From NCBI RefSeq assembly GCF_005222205.1, contig NZ_CP032349.1, positions 372,001 through 436,000 on the forward strand: a stretch of 64,000 nucleotides of DNA, in the 5' to 3' direction. The stretch's first letter is position 1. Each line of letters starts with the position of its first letter. The position numbers and the translations under genes were made by a program. Origin of the DNA: Azospirillum brasilense. Its GTDB lineage: Bacteria; Pseudomonadota; Alphaproteobacteria; Azospirillales; Azospirillaceae. Under the pieces are notes generated by a model, which was not told the origin of the DNA, did not search any database, and worked only from the letters and a program-made list of their open reading frames with translations. This document shows positions 17,079 to 25,468 of this stretch, piece by piece.

Positions 17079-18092
17079 ATGCGCATGCAAGACGCATTCG
17101 ATGTCCTGTACACCCACACCGAGGGCGAGCCGCTCTGCATCATCCACAGCGGCATCCCCTATCCGGCCGGTTCCAGCATCCTGGAGAAGCGCCAGTTCCT
17201 GGAAACCCATTACGACTGGCTGCGCGAAGCCCTGATGCGCGAGCCGCGCGGCCACAAGGACATGTTCGGCGTCTTCCTGACCCCGCCGTCCGGCCCGGAC
17301 TACGACGCCGGCCTGATCTACATCGACGGCACCCAGTATTCGCACATGTGCGGCCACGGCACGATCGCCGTCGCCATGGCGATGGTCGCCAACGGCCTCG
17401 TCCGCCGCGGCGAGAACGGACGCACCACCATCCGCTTCGAGACCACCGCCGGCCTCGTCGTCGCCGAGGTGGCCCATGAGGGCGACCGGGTGCTGTGGAC
17501 CAAGTTCGAGAACGTCCCGGCCTACGTCGCCGCGCAGGACGTGGAGTTCGAGCTGCCGGAGATCGGCCCGCTGAAGGCCGACATCGTGTGGGGCGGCAAC
17601 TACTTCGGCATCATCGACCTGACCGGCACCTCGCTGCGCATCGGGGCGGAGAACGGCACCGCCCTGTCGCATTACGGCATCCTGGCGCGCGAGCAGCTCC
17701 GCCAGAAGGTGGCGATCCAGCACCCGGCGTCGGCGCACATCAACAACTTCAACTTCGTGACCTTCTGGCACGAGCCGACCATCGAGGGCGCCTTCTACAA
17801 GAACGTCCACGTCTTCAGCGCCGGCCAGCTCGACCGTTCGCCGGGCGGCACCGGCACCAGCGCGATGATGGCGATGTTCGAGGCGCGCGGGAAGATGGCG
17901 ATCGGCGACACCATCCGCTCCGAGGGCCTGCTCGGCACCGGCACCTTCGAGGGCAGCCTGCTCGGCGAGACCCGCCTGAACGGCGTGCGCGCCGTGCGCC
18001 CGACCGTCAAGGGCACGGCCAGCATTCTCGGCACCGCCCGCTGGGTCATCGACCGCAACGATCCGGTCGGCGCCGGCTTCCTGGTCGCCTGA
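17079..18092 (+). CDS. Proline racemase family protein with an altered second catalytic position
   Basis: 337 residues, the family's normal length. The first catalytic cysteine is present: Cys91 in 'SHMCGHGTIAVA'. The second half-site of proline racemases and 4-hydroxyproline epimerases is DRSPCGTGT; here codons 252-259 read DRSPGGTG, so the second cysteine is Gly256 (ggc at 17844-17846). The family's trans-3-hydroxyproline dehydratases have Thr at this place, so a one-base enzyme that does not racemise is plausible. AAGGG lies upstream of the ATG. It is the last gene of the PotD-type transporter operon, pointing to catabolism of an imported proline-like or betaine-like amine. A racemase activity should not be assumed. 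Confidence 0.85.
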   Translation: MRMQDAFDVLYTHTEGEPLCIIHSGIPYPAGSSILEKRQFLETHYDWLREALMREPRGHKDMFGVFLTPPSGPDYDAGLIYIDGTQYSHMCGHGTIAVAMAMVANGLVRRGENGRTTIRFETTAGLVVAEVAHEGDRVLWTKFENVPAYVAAQDVEFELPEIGPLKADIVWGGNYFGIIDLTGTSLRIGAENGTALSHYGILAREQLRQKVAIQHPASAHINNFNFVTFWHEPTIEGAFYKNVHVFSAGQLDRSPGGTGTSAMMAMFEARGKMAIGDTIRSEGLLGTGTFEGSLLGETRLNGVRAVRPTVKGTASILGTARWVIDRNDPVGAGFLVA

Positions 18093-18122
18093 TCGGTCCT
18101 TAGCGGCAGCGTCCTGAACTTT

Positions 18123-18151
18123 GTCCCGGCGTCCCCTCAGGGCGCCGGGAC
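18123..18151 (+). terminator. Possible terminator between convergent genes
   Basis: Arms GTCCCGGCG (18123-18131) and CGCCGGGAC (18143-18151) are perfectly complementary around an 11-nt loop, 31 bp after the proline-racemase-like stop. Only a weak T-poor tail (CATTGTG) follows, so termination is plausible but not certain. Confidence 0.45.
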
Positions 18152-18204
18152 CATTGTGCTGCGCCGATCAGGGCGATCCACCTGCCCATACCGGCGCGCC
18201 ATCG

Positions 18205-18214
18205 TTGTATACAA
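18205..18214. promoter_or_regulatory. TTGTATACAA palindrome next to the GntR stop codon
   Basis: TTGTATACAA is flanked as CG-palindrome-TGA, the same flanks as the copy at 18971-18980 in the GntR promoter. It lies 6 bp beyond the 3' end of the GntR gene, between two convergent genes, which is an unusual position for an operator. Confidence 0.5.
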
Positions 18215-18220
18215 TGATGC

Positions 18221-18922
18221 TCACTCGGTTTTCGGGACCGTGAAGACGGCCCGCCCGGCGCGCACATGGGCGCGCATCACCGACGACGCCCATTCCCCGT
18301 CGCGGGCGGTCAGGGCTTCGACGATCTCGCGGTGGTGGTTCATGCTGCGGGCGAGGTCGCGCCGGCTGTAGCGGGCGAAGGTCCGCAGAACCAGCGGCAT
18401 CTCCACCACCTGCCGGATCATCTGGCCCAGGCGCCGATCCCCGGCGATGTCGATCAGCAGGCCGTGGAAGCGGTCGTTCAGCGGCGTGATGCGTGAGAAA
18501 TCCACCGCCTCGCCGTCCCCCACCACCGCCTCCATCGCGTCGCACAGCGCCCCCAGCTCGACAAGATGGTGCGGCTCCGCGCGGCTGGCGGCGAGGCCGG
18601 CCACCTGGCTTTCCAGCGTCGCGCGCAGCCCGAAAATCTCGTCGAGGTCCTGAATCGTCCAGGCGTTCACCTTGGCGCCGAGGTTGGGGACGAGCTGCAG
18701 CAGCCCGTCGGCGGACAGGCGGCGCAGGGCCTCCCGCACCGGGGTGCGGCTGACCCCGGTCAGCTCGGCCAGCTCCTGCTCGCGCAGATGGGCGCCCGGC
18801 GGCCAGCGGCTGGCCAGGATGCCTTCCCGAATGAAGCGATAAGCGCGGTCGGCGGCGCGGTTCGAGCCGCCACCAAGGCCGTTGTCCCATTGGGGCGCCA
18901 GAGCCCCGGCGCTCTCCGCCAT
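18221..18922 (-). CDS. GntR family transcriptional regulator (FCD/FadR type)
   Basis: 233 residues. The winged helix-turn-helix (about 20-85) contains 'LREQELAELTGVSRTPVREA', the canonical GntR recognition region. The FCD domain (about 95-225) has 'EIFGLRATLESQVAGLAA', 'NDRFHGLLIDIAG' and 'SMNHHREIVEAL', whose Asp/His residues usually bind a metal and a carboxylate ligand. The ATG near 18922 is preceded by GGGAGG; longer GTG/ATG starts would run through the operator at 18971. It is divergent from the lyase/LeuCD/ABC operon, with an operator in between, and is therefore the likely repressor of that operon, released by an organic acid. Confidence 0.9.
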   Translation of the reverse strand: MAESAGALAPQWDNGLGGGSNRAADRAYRFIREGILASRWPPGAHLREQELAELTGVSRTPVREALRRLSADGLLQLVPNLGAKVNAWTIQDLDEIFGLRATLESQVAGLAASRAEPHHLVELGALCDAMEAVVGDGEAVDFSRITPLNDRFHGLLIDIAGDRRLGQMIRQVVEMPLVLRTFARYSRRDLARSMNHHREIVEALTARDGEWASSVMRAHVRAGRAVFTVPKTE

Positions 18923-18970
18923 GCTGACCTCCCTTGCGCTTCGCCCGACGCCTGAACTTTTCGGGTTGCG

Positions 18971-18980
18971 TTGTATACAA
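18971..18980. promoter_or_regulatory. GntR operator in the divergent promoter region
   Basis: TTGTATACAA is a perfect palindrome of the VanR/FCD GntR type, located in the 159-bp region between the GntR gene and the lyase operon. Its TATACA core could also overlap a -10 element on either strand. Confidence 0.65.
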
Positions 18981-19081
18981 TGACGCATTATGTTCGTGGG
19001 CACAACAAATCAATCGCCCGCTTCCGGTGCGCCCTGTTGGATGCCGCCGGCGGACGCGGCGGCGAGGGAGGGATACAACCG

Positions 19082-19954
19082 GTGACGACACCCGCACAAC
19101 GCCTGAAAACGGCGCTAGAGGCTCCCGGCCTTCACCTGATGCCCTGCTGTTTCGACGCGCTGTCGGCACGGCTGATCGAGCAGGCCGGTTTCCGCGTCAG
19201 CCTGATGAGCGGCTTCGCCGTCTCGGCCACCCGGCTGGGGATGCCGGACACCGGGCTGATCTCCTTCGCCGAGATGCTGGACCAGCTCCGCAACGTCTGT
19301 CAGGCGGCCCCCGGCCTGCTGGTGATCGGCGACGGCGATACCGGCTACGGCAACGCCATGAACGTGCAGCGCACCGTGCGCGACTACGCCCGCGCCGGGG
19401 CCGCCGCCGTCCTGATCGAGGATCAGGTCAGCCCCAAGCGTTGCGGCCACACCAAGGGCAAGCAGGTCGTCGGGCGGGCCGAGGCGCGCATGAAGATCCG
19501 CGCCGCCGTCGACGCCGCCCGGTCGGGCTCCGACGACATCCTGATCCTGGCGCGGACGGACGCGCGCGCCGTGCACGGCTTCGACGCGGCGCTGGAGCGC
19601 TGCCAGGATTTCGTGGAGGAGGGCGCCGACATCATCTTCATGGAGGCCCCCTACGACGCGGCGGAGATGGCCGCCTTCTGCGCCGGGATCGACCGGCCGG
19701 CCATGGCGAACATGGTGCGCGGCGGCCAGACGCCGATTCTGCCGCCGCGCGAGCTGGAGGCGCTCGGCTTCAAGCTCGCCGCCTATCCGCTGACCCTGAT
19801 GTCGGCGGCCATCGACGCTATGCGCACCGCCCTGGCCGCGGTGGCGGACGGGCGGGAGAGCCAGGTGGCCCAGGCCGATTTCGAGGCGCTGAAGTCCCTT
19901 GTCGGCTTCCCCGACTATTACGAGCGGGAACAGGCCTACCGGGCCGCCGAATGA
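19082..19954 (+). CDS. Isocitrate lyase / PEP mutase family enzyme, copy 1
   Basis: 290 residues of the short TIM-barrel isocitrate lyase family, which includes methylisocitrate lyase, 2,3-dimethylmalate lyase and oxaloacetate decarboxylase. Mg2+-binding '[19 protein letters not shown]' and 'ARTDARA' are present. The catalytic loop is '[10 protein letters not shown]', with Cys121. The GTG start at 19082 follows GAGGGAGG. The enzyme should cleave a 2-hydroxy (or 3-alkyl-2-hydroxy) dicarboxylate to an oxo-acid and a second acid. It is the first gene of the cluster that also encodes a LeuCD-like pair, an importer and a second lyase. It is not the classical glyoxylate-cycle isocitrate lyase, which is much longer. 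Confidence 0.85.
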   Translation: MTTPAQRLKTALEAPGLHLMPCCFDALSARLIEQAGFRVSLMSGFAVSATRLGMPDTGLISFAEMLDQLRNVCQAAPGLLVIGDGDTGYGNAMNVQRTVRDYARAGAAAVLIEDQVSPKRCGHTKGKQVVGRAEARMKIRAAVDAARSGSDDILILARTDARAVHGFDAALERCQDFVEEGADIIFMEAPYDAAEMAAFCAGIDRPAMANMVRGGQTPILPPRELEALGFKLAAYPLTLMSAAIDAMRTALAAVADGRESQVAQADFEALKSLVGFPDYYEREQAYRAAE

Positions 19955-19980
19955 TGGGCCGAGTAAGGGGAGGCAACGCC

Positions 19981-21396
19981 ATGACCACGCCGCGTTCCAT
20001 CATCGACAAGATCTGGGACCAGCACGTCGTCGCCGATCTGGGCGACGGGCGGGTGCTGCTCCACATCGACCGCCACATGCTGCACGAGGTCACCAGCCCG
20101 CAGGCTTACGCCGGGCTGGCCGCCGCCGGGCGCCGGCTGCGCCGCCCCGACCTGACCTTCGCAACGGCGGACCACATCGTCTCCACCGAGAACGGCCGCA
20201 CCGACGACACGGTGCCCGGCGGGCCGGAAATGATCCGCGCCCTGCGCGCCAACGCCGAATCCACCGGCGTCGCGCTGTTCGACCTGGGCGACATCCGCCA
20301 GGGCATCGTGCATGTGATCGCGCCGGAACTGGGGATCGCCCTGCCGGGCGCCACCCTGGTCTGCGGCGACAGCCACACCAGCACGGTCGGCGCTCTGGGC
20401 GCCATGGCCTGGGGCATCGGCACGTCGGAGGTCGAGCATGTCATGGCGACGCAGACCGCCATCCTGCGCCGCCCGCCGACCATGCGCATCACCTTCACCG
20501 GCACCCGCCCGGCGGGCGTGTCGGCCAAGGACATGGTGCTGAAGCTGATCGCCACCATCGGCACCGCCGGGGCGACGGGCTACGGCGTCGAATACGCCGG
20601 ACCGGCCATCCGCGCGCTCTCCATGGAGGAGCGGATGACCGTCTGCAACATGTCGGTGGAGCTGGGCGCGCGCTTCGGCCTGATCGCGCCCGACGCGGTG
20701 ACCTTCGCCTATCTCCAGGGGCGACCCTTCGCCCCGGCGGGCGACCTGTGGGAGCGGGCGGTTGAGGCGTGGCGCGCCCTGGCGAGCGATCCCGGCGCCC
20801 GCTTCGACGCCGAGATCGAACTGGACGTCTCTAGCCTCACGCCGCAGGTGTCCTGGGGCACCAGCCCGCAGGACTGCATCGGCGTCGGCGAGACCGTTCC
20901 CGATCCGGAGCGCGAGGCCGACCCCAAGCGCCGGCAGGCGATGCGCCGGGCGCTCGACTACATCGGGCTGGAGCCGGGAACGCCGATCCGCGATCTGCCG
21001 GTGGACATGGTCTTCATCGGCTCCTGCACCAACAGCCGCATCGAGGATTTGCGGGCCGCCGCCGCCGTGCTGAAGGGCCGGCGGGTCGCCGCCGGCCTGC
21101 GCGCGCTGGTCGTGCCGGGCTCGGGCCAAGTGCGCCGGCAGGCCGAGGCGGAGGGGCTGGACCGCGTGTTCACCGCCGCCGGCTTCGAATGGCGGGAGCC
21201 GGGCTGTTCCATGTGCGCCGGAATGAACGCCGACCGGGTGCCGCCGGGCAAGCGCTGCGTCGCCACCTCGAACCGCAATTTCGAAGGCCGCCAGGGGCCG
21301 GGCGCGCGCACCCACCTCGCCAGCCCGGCCACCGCCGCCGCGGCCGCCGTGGCCGGCCGCATCGTCGATGTCCGCAGCTTCGAAGGAGGCGCCTGA
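19981..21396 (+). CDS. LeuC-like large subunit of an isopropylmalate-dehydratase-family hydro-lyase
   Basis: 471 residues, the length of LeuC. It has the 4Fe-4S ligand cysteines in '[14 protein letters not shown]' and '[13 protein letters not shown]', and LeuC-like motifs '[16 protein letters not shown]' and '[20 protein letters not shown]'. The ATG at 19981 has AGGGGAGG before it. With the small subunit encoded 1 bp after its stop, it should isomerise or hydrate/dehydrate a malate-like acid (2-alkylmalate to 3-alkylmalate, or an alkylmaleate to a malate). Although the sequence is very LeuC-like, the lyase genes on both sides and the GntR/ABC context point to catabolism rather than leucine synthesis; no leuB or leuA is present. 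Confidence 0.88.
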   Translation: MTTPRSIIDKIWDQHVVADLGDGRVLLHIDRHMLHEVTSPQAYAGLAAAGRRLRRPDLTFATADHIVSTENGRTDDTVPGGPEMIRALRANAESTGVALFDLGDIRQGIVHVIAPELGIALPGATLVCGDSHTSTVGALGAMAWGIGTSEVEHVMATQTAILRRPPTMRITFTGTRPAGVSAKDMVLKLIATIGTAGATGYGVEYAGPAIRALSMEERMTVCNMSVELGARFGLIAPDAVTFAYLQGRPFAPAGDLWERAVEAWRALASDPGARFDAEIELDVSSLTPQVSWGTSPQDCIGVGETVPDPEREADPKRRQAMRRALDYIGLEPGTPIRDLPVDMVFIGSCTNSRIEDLRAAAAVLKGRRVAAGLRALVVPGSGQVRRQAEAEGLDRVFTAAGFEWREPGCSMCAGMNADRVPPGKRCVATSNRNFEGRQGPGARTHLASPATAAAAAVAGRIVDVRSFEGGA

Positions 21397-21397
21397 C

Positions 21398-22024
21398 ATG
21401 CCGGAACCCGTTAACCGCATCACCGGAATCGCCGCACCGCTGCCGCGCGCCAACGTCGACACCGACGCGATCATCCCCAAGGCGCATCTGCTGACCATTC
21501 ACCGCAGCGGGCTGGGCGCCGGCCTCTTCTCCGAATGGCGGTTCGACGACGACGGCCGGGAACGGCCGGACTCCGTCCTCAACCAAGTCCCCTGGCGGGA
21601 GGCGAAGATCCTGCTGGCCGGCGAGAATTTCGGCTGCGGCTCGTCGCGCGAGCACGCGGTGTGGAGCCTGATGGACTTCGGCATCCGCTGCGTCATCGCG
21701 CCGAGCTTCGCCAGCATCTTCCACGAGAATTGCCAGAAGAACGGTCTGGCCGCGGTGACTCTGGACGAGGCCGTGCTCGCCCATCTCGTCGCCGTCGTCC
21801 AGGCAACGCCGGCCGCCACCATGACGGTGGACATCGAGGCTTGCCGCGTCACCGCCCCGGACGGGCGGGAGTTTCCCTTCACGATGGACGCGGCGCGGCG
21901 GCAGGCGCTTCTGGAGGGGCTGGACGAGATCGGGGCTAGCCTGCGCCACGACGCCGCCATGGCGGCGTTCGAGGCGCGCGACCGGGCGCAGCGCCCGTGG
22001 ATTCACGCCCTGCCCACTGCCTGA
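21398..22024 (+). CDS. LeuD-like small subunit of the same hydro-lyase
   Basis: 208 residues, the LeuD length, with the swivelling-domain motifs 'PRANVDTDAIIPKAHL', 'LLAGENFGCGSSREHAVWSL' and 'FASIFHENCQKNGL'. The GCGSSREHA loop binds the substrate carboxylate. GAAGGAGG at 21381 precedes the ATG. It must pair with the preceding large subunit. The substrate-recognition stretch 'TIHRSGLGAGLFSEWRF' resembles LeuD more than aconitase, favouring a non-polar substituent on the malate skeleton. Confidence 0.9.
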   Translation: MPEPVNRITGIAAPLPRANVDTDAIIPKAHLLTIHRSGLGAGLFSEWRFDDDGRERPDSVLNQVPWREAKILLAGENFGCGSSREHAVWSLMDFGIRCVIAPSFASIFHENCQKNGLAAVTLDEAVLAHLVAVVQATPAATMTVDIEACRVTAPDGREFPFTMDAARRQALLEGLDEIGASLRHDAAMAAFEARDRAQRPWIHALPTA

Positions 22025-22081
22025 CGGGTCCGGATCAACGCGCATGGCCGGAAAGGCCAGCGGCTATTGGGAGGAACAGCG

Positions 22082-23041
22082 ATGTCGTTCATGACCACGA
22101 TGAAGCGCAAGGCGGTCCTTGGGGCGGCGGCCATGGGAGTGGCGCTCGCCACCCTGGTCCCGGCGCAGGCCGAGGAGATCACCGTCACCCACTGGGGTGT
22201 GCTGATGTACGGCGCTCCCTACGCCGTCGCCATGGAGAAGGGCTACTACAAGGAGCAGGGGCTGGACATCACCGGCGTCCTGACCTCCAAGGGCGGCGGC
22301 ACGACCATGCGCAACGTCATGGCGGCGCCAATGCCCTACGGCGAGGTCGCCCTGTCGGCGGCGGTGGCGGCGATCAACCAGGGGCTGGACGTGAAGATCA
22401 TCCACACCGGCGTCCGTACGGCGGGCGAGATCCTGTGGGTGACCAAGCCGGACTCCCCGGTGAAGACCGCCAAGGACCTGGACGGCAAGAAGGTCGCCTT
22501 CACCAGCCCGAAGTCGGTCACCGACATGCTGCTGACCATGGTGAAGGACAAGCACGGCATCACGGTGGACGGCGTGTCGGCGGGCGGCATCGGCGGCGGC
22601 CTGACCATGCTGGAGCAGGGCGCAGTGGCCGCCGCCCCGGTGATGGACCCGATCTGGGCGCGTGTGCAGAACAAGTACCGCATGGTCTTCGCGGTCGAGA
22701 CCGAGCTGCCGACCATGGTTCAGACCGTGGGGGTCACCACCTCGGAGTTCGCCGCGAAGAACGGCGACAAGCTGAGGAAGCTGATCGAGGCGCGGCGCAA
22801 GGGGGTGGACTTCGTCTACGCCAACCCCGAGGAGACCGCCAAGATCATGACCAAATACTACGACATCGACGAGGCGGTGGCGCTGCAGGCGCTGAAGAAT
22901 CTGGCGACGATCAAGTACTGGAGCGCCGGCGACTTCGAATATGACGGGATGAACAGTCTGATCAAAGGCCTGCAGATCATCGGCGAGGTCAAGGGCGAGG
23001 TCGACTGGTCGAAGCACTCTGACGCCTCGTTTCTGAAATAA
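22082..23041 (+). CDS. ABC transporter substrate-binding protein, NMT1/SsuA-like
   Basis: 319 residues with a signal peptide (about 1-31, 'LVPAQAEEITV') and the NMT1/THI5-like fold. The start 'VTHWGVLMYGAPYAVAMEKG' is followed by 'YYKEQGLDITGVL', the 'ITPA/PYGEVALSAAVAAI' region, and 'KVAFTSPKSVTDMLL'. GGGAGGA lies before the ATG. It is encoded between the LeuD-like gene and its ATPase, so it most likely captures the organic acid that the LeuCD/lyase enzymes process. This family classically binds sulfonates, nitrate or pyrimidines, so an alkyl-dicarboxylate ligand would be new. Confidence 0.85.
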   Translation: MSFMTTMKRKAVLGAAAMGVALATLVPAQAEEITVTHWGVLMYGAPYAVAMEKGYYKEQGLDITGVLTSKGGGTTMRNVMAAPMPYGEVALSAAVAAINQGLDVKIIHTGVRTAGEILWVTKPDSPVKTAKDLDGKKVAFTSPKSVTDMLLTMVKDKHGITVDGVSAGGIGGGLTMLEQGAVAAAPVMDPIWARVQNKYRMVFAVETELPTMVQTVGVTTSEFAAKNGDKLRKLIEARRKGVDFVYANPEETAKIMTKYYDIDEAVALQALKNLATIKYWSAGDFEYDGMNSLIKGLQIIGEVKGEVDWSKHSDASFLK

Positions 23042-23095
23042 CCGCTCCGAAGAAAATCCGTCTGAAGACATCCGATGACCGGGAGGAAGCCCCCG

Positions 23096-23956
23096 ATGAA
23101 AGCCAACGTCGCCGCCAAGCGCGACCTGCACGAGGAGGCGGGGGCATACCCCGCCCCGGCCGCCCATGCCGAACTGAAGGGGGTCAGCCGCATCTACGGC
23201 GTTCCCGGCCACGGCGGGGTGCACGCGCTGGGACCCGTCGACCTGACCTTGCGGCAGGGGGAGTTCTTCTCCGTCGTCGGGCCGTCGGGCTGCGGCAAGT
23301 CCACGCTGCTCGACGTGCTGTCCGGCCTGTCCGTGCCGACCGAGGGGTCGGTGAGCTTCGAAGGCAAGCCGGTGGCCGGCAAGGTCCCGGACGGCGTCGG
23401 GGTGGTGTTTCAGGAGGACGCCACCTTCCCCTGGCTGACCGTGTGGGACAACATCGCCTTCGGCCTGCGCCGGGCGGGCGTCGATCCGGCGGAGATCGAG
23501 CGCCGGGTCACCTACGCCGTCGGCTTCGTTGGGCTGAAGGACTTCGCCAAGGCCTATCCGGTGCAACTGTCCGGCGGCATGCGCCAGCGCGTCTGCATCG
23601 CCCGCACGCTGGTGATGCGCCCGCGCCTGATCCTGCTGGACGAGCCGTTCGGCGCGCTTGACGCGCAGACCCGCCTGATCATGGGCGACGAGCTGCTGAA
23701 GCTGTGGCGCGAGACCGGCGCCACGGTGATGCTGATCACCCACGCGCTGGATGAAGCGGCCATGCTGTCGGACCGCATCGGCGTCATGTCGTCCCGGCCC
23801 GGGCGGATCATCGAGGAGATCGCGACGGGCTGGCCGCGCGAGCGCGATTCCCGCATCGCCAGCGAGGACGCTTTCGGCCAGATCACCGCCCGGCTGTGGC
23901 GGCTGCTACGCGAGGAGAGCCTGAAGGCGGCGGGCCTCGCCGGGGGTGGATCGTGA
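23096..23956 (+). CDS. ABC transporter ATPase, SsuB/TauB type
   Basis: 286 residues. Walker A 'GPSGCGKSTLLDVLSG', Q-loop 'VVFQEDATFPWLTV', signature 'LSGGMRQR', Walker B 'LILLDEPFGALD' and H-loop 'MLITHALDEA' are all intact. The 'FPWLTVWDNIAFGL' segment is typical of the nitrate/sulfonate/taurine subfamily. The ATG at 23096 is chosen for GGGAGGAAG just upstream. The stop overlaps the GTG start of the first permease. Confidence 0.93.
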   Translation: MKANVAAKRDLHEEAGAYPAPAAHAELKGVSRIYGVPGHGGVHALGPVDLTLRQGEFFSVVGPSGCGKSTLLDVLSGLSVPTEGSVSFEGKPVAGKVPDGVGVVFQEDATFPWLTVWDNIAFGLRRAGVDPAEIERRVTYAVGFVGLKDFAKAYPVQLSGGMRQRVCIARTLVMRPRLILLDEPFGALDAQTRLIMGDELLKLWRETGATVMLITHALDEAAMLSDRIGVMSSRPGRIIEEIATGWPRERDSRIASEDAFGQITARLWRLLREESLKAAGLAGGGS

Positions 23957-24702
23957 GTTGGGCGGGCTGGCTCCGGCTGATCGTGGTGGGCGGCGCCGTC
24001 CTGCTGCTGGAGGTGCTGTGCCGGGCCGGCGTCATCGCCAAGACGGTTCTGCCGGCACCCAGCGTCATGGCCGGCGATCTCTACCGCCTTCTCGCCTCGG
24101 GGGCGGCCAGCGCCGACATCGGCGAGACGCTGGGCAACGTCGCCATGGCGGTGATCGCCTCGATCCTGCTCGGCTTCGTCGCCGGGGTGGCGATCCACGC
24201 CATGCCGCGGGTGCGCCGGGCGCTCGATCCCTTCCTGGCGACCTATTACGCGGTGCCCTTCTTCGTCTTTTACCCGGTGCTGATCGTCATCTTCGGGCTG
24301 GGGGCGGCGCCCATCGTGGTGATCGGCACGCTGTTCGGCGTGGTGGCGATGCTGATCAACACGCTGAACGGGCTGGACCGCATTCCCCGCGTCCTGCTGA
24401 AGACCGCGCGCGTCCACGGCATGGACCCGGTGCGCACGGCGCTGATGGTCAAGCTGCCCAGCGCCGCGCCCTTCCTGTTCACCGGGGCCAAGCTCGCCAT
24501 CGCCTACTGCTTCATCGGCGTCATCGCGGCGGAGTTCATCATGTCCTCCTCGGGCATCGGCTACAGCATCGCCTATGCCTTCAACAACTTCGACAATGCG
24601 CGGATGTACGCGCTGATGCTGTTCATCATCGTCCTGGTGACGGTGCTCAACGCGGTGCTCTTCACCTGGGAGCGCCGGATCATGCAGCGGCGGAGGCGCT
24701 GA
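23953..24702 (+). CDS. ABC transporter permease, SsuC-like, first of two
   Basis: 249 residues with about six membrane helices. The loop 'LDRIPRVLLKTARVHGMDPV' is the EAA-type ATPase contact. The GTG start (23953) overlaps the ATPase TGA as GTGA. It is paired with the next gene; two different permease genes are less common than a homodimeric SsuC. Confidence 0.9.
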   Translation: MSWAGWLRLIVVGGAVLLLEVLCRAGVIAKTVLPAPSVMAGDLYRLLASGAASADIGETLGNVAMAVIASILLGFVAGVAIHAMPRVRRALDPFLATYYAVPFFVFYPVLIVIFGLGAAPIVVIGTLFGVVAMLINTLNGLDRIPRVLLKTARVHGMDPVRTALMVKLPSAAPFLFTGAKLAIAYCFIGVIAAEFIMSSSGIGYSIAYAFNNFDNARMYALMLFIIVLVTVLNAVLFTWERRIMQRRRR

Positions 24703-24707
24703 CGGCC

Positions 24708-25445
24708 ATGCGCAGAAAGACCGATACGCTCCTCGTCATCGTCGCGCTGGTGGCCCTGTGGCAGGTCCTGCACTGGATCGTCGGCAGCGTCGCCCTGACC
24801 TCGCCCGCCGACACGCTGGCCCGCGCGGTGGAACTGCTGGGCTCCGCCACCTTCTGGCCGCACGTCGCGGAGACCGGCGTGGCGCTGCTCTATTCGCTGC
24901 TGCTGGCGGTGCTCGGCGGGCTGACCATCGGCATCGCTCTCGGCATCAACCGGCTGGCCGGCGAGGTGGCGGAGCCGATCCTGGTGTCGCTCTACTCGCT
25001 GCCCAAGATCACCCTCTACCCGGTGATCCTGCTGGCCTTCGGGCTGGGCCTGTCGGCCAAGGTGGCCTTCGGGACGATCCACGGCATCATCCCGGTGATC
25101 ATCTTCACGATGAACGCGGTCCGCACCATCCCGCCGGTGATGCTGCGCAGCGCGCGGGTGATGCGCCTGTCGCCGCCCCAGCTCGTCTCCACCATCATCC
25201 TGCCCGCCGCCCTGCCGGAGCTGGTGTCCGGCCTGCGGGTGGGCTTCTCGCTGACCCTGTTGGGCGTGCTGATCGGCGAGATGTTCGCCTCGCAGCGCGG
25301 CCTCGGCTACCTCGTCATGAACGCCATCGGCGGCCACGACGTGCGCACCATGATGGCCGTGGTGCTGATCCTCGCCACCACCGCCGTGCTCATCAGCGCC
25401 GGCCTGCTGCACATCGACCGGCGCATGCACCGGCGGGCCTCGTAA
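24708..25445 (+). CDS. ABC transporter permease, SsuC-like, second of two
   Basis: 245 residues with about six membrane helices. The EAA-type loop is 'IPPVMLRSARVMRLSPPQLV' followed by 'ALPELVSGLRVG'. It begins 5 bp after the first permease, so the transporter is probably a heterodimer of the two products. Confidence 0.9.
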   Translation: MRRKTDTLLVIVALVALWQVLHWIVGSVALTSPADTLARAVELLGSATFWPHVAETGVALLYSLLLAVLGGLTIGIALGINRLAGEVAEPILVSLYSLPKITLYPVILLAFGLGLSAKVAFGTIHGIIPVIIFTMNAVRTIPPVMLRSARVMRLSPPQLVSTIILPAALPELVSGLRVGFSLTLLGVLIGEMFASQRGLGYLVMNAIGGHDVRTMMAVVLILATTAVLISAGLLHIDRRMHRRAS

Positions 25446-25468
25446 AGACTTCCGGAGATTCCACAGAC

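Noticed and set aside
18934-21396. One continuous frame joining the region before the first lyase to the LeuC-like protein, as if fused.
   Set aside because: Its first ~345 codons are out of frame with the real lyase gene and have no motif; a ribosome site and ATG at 19981 give a normal-length LeuC-like protein.
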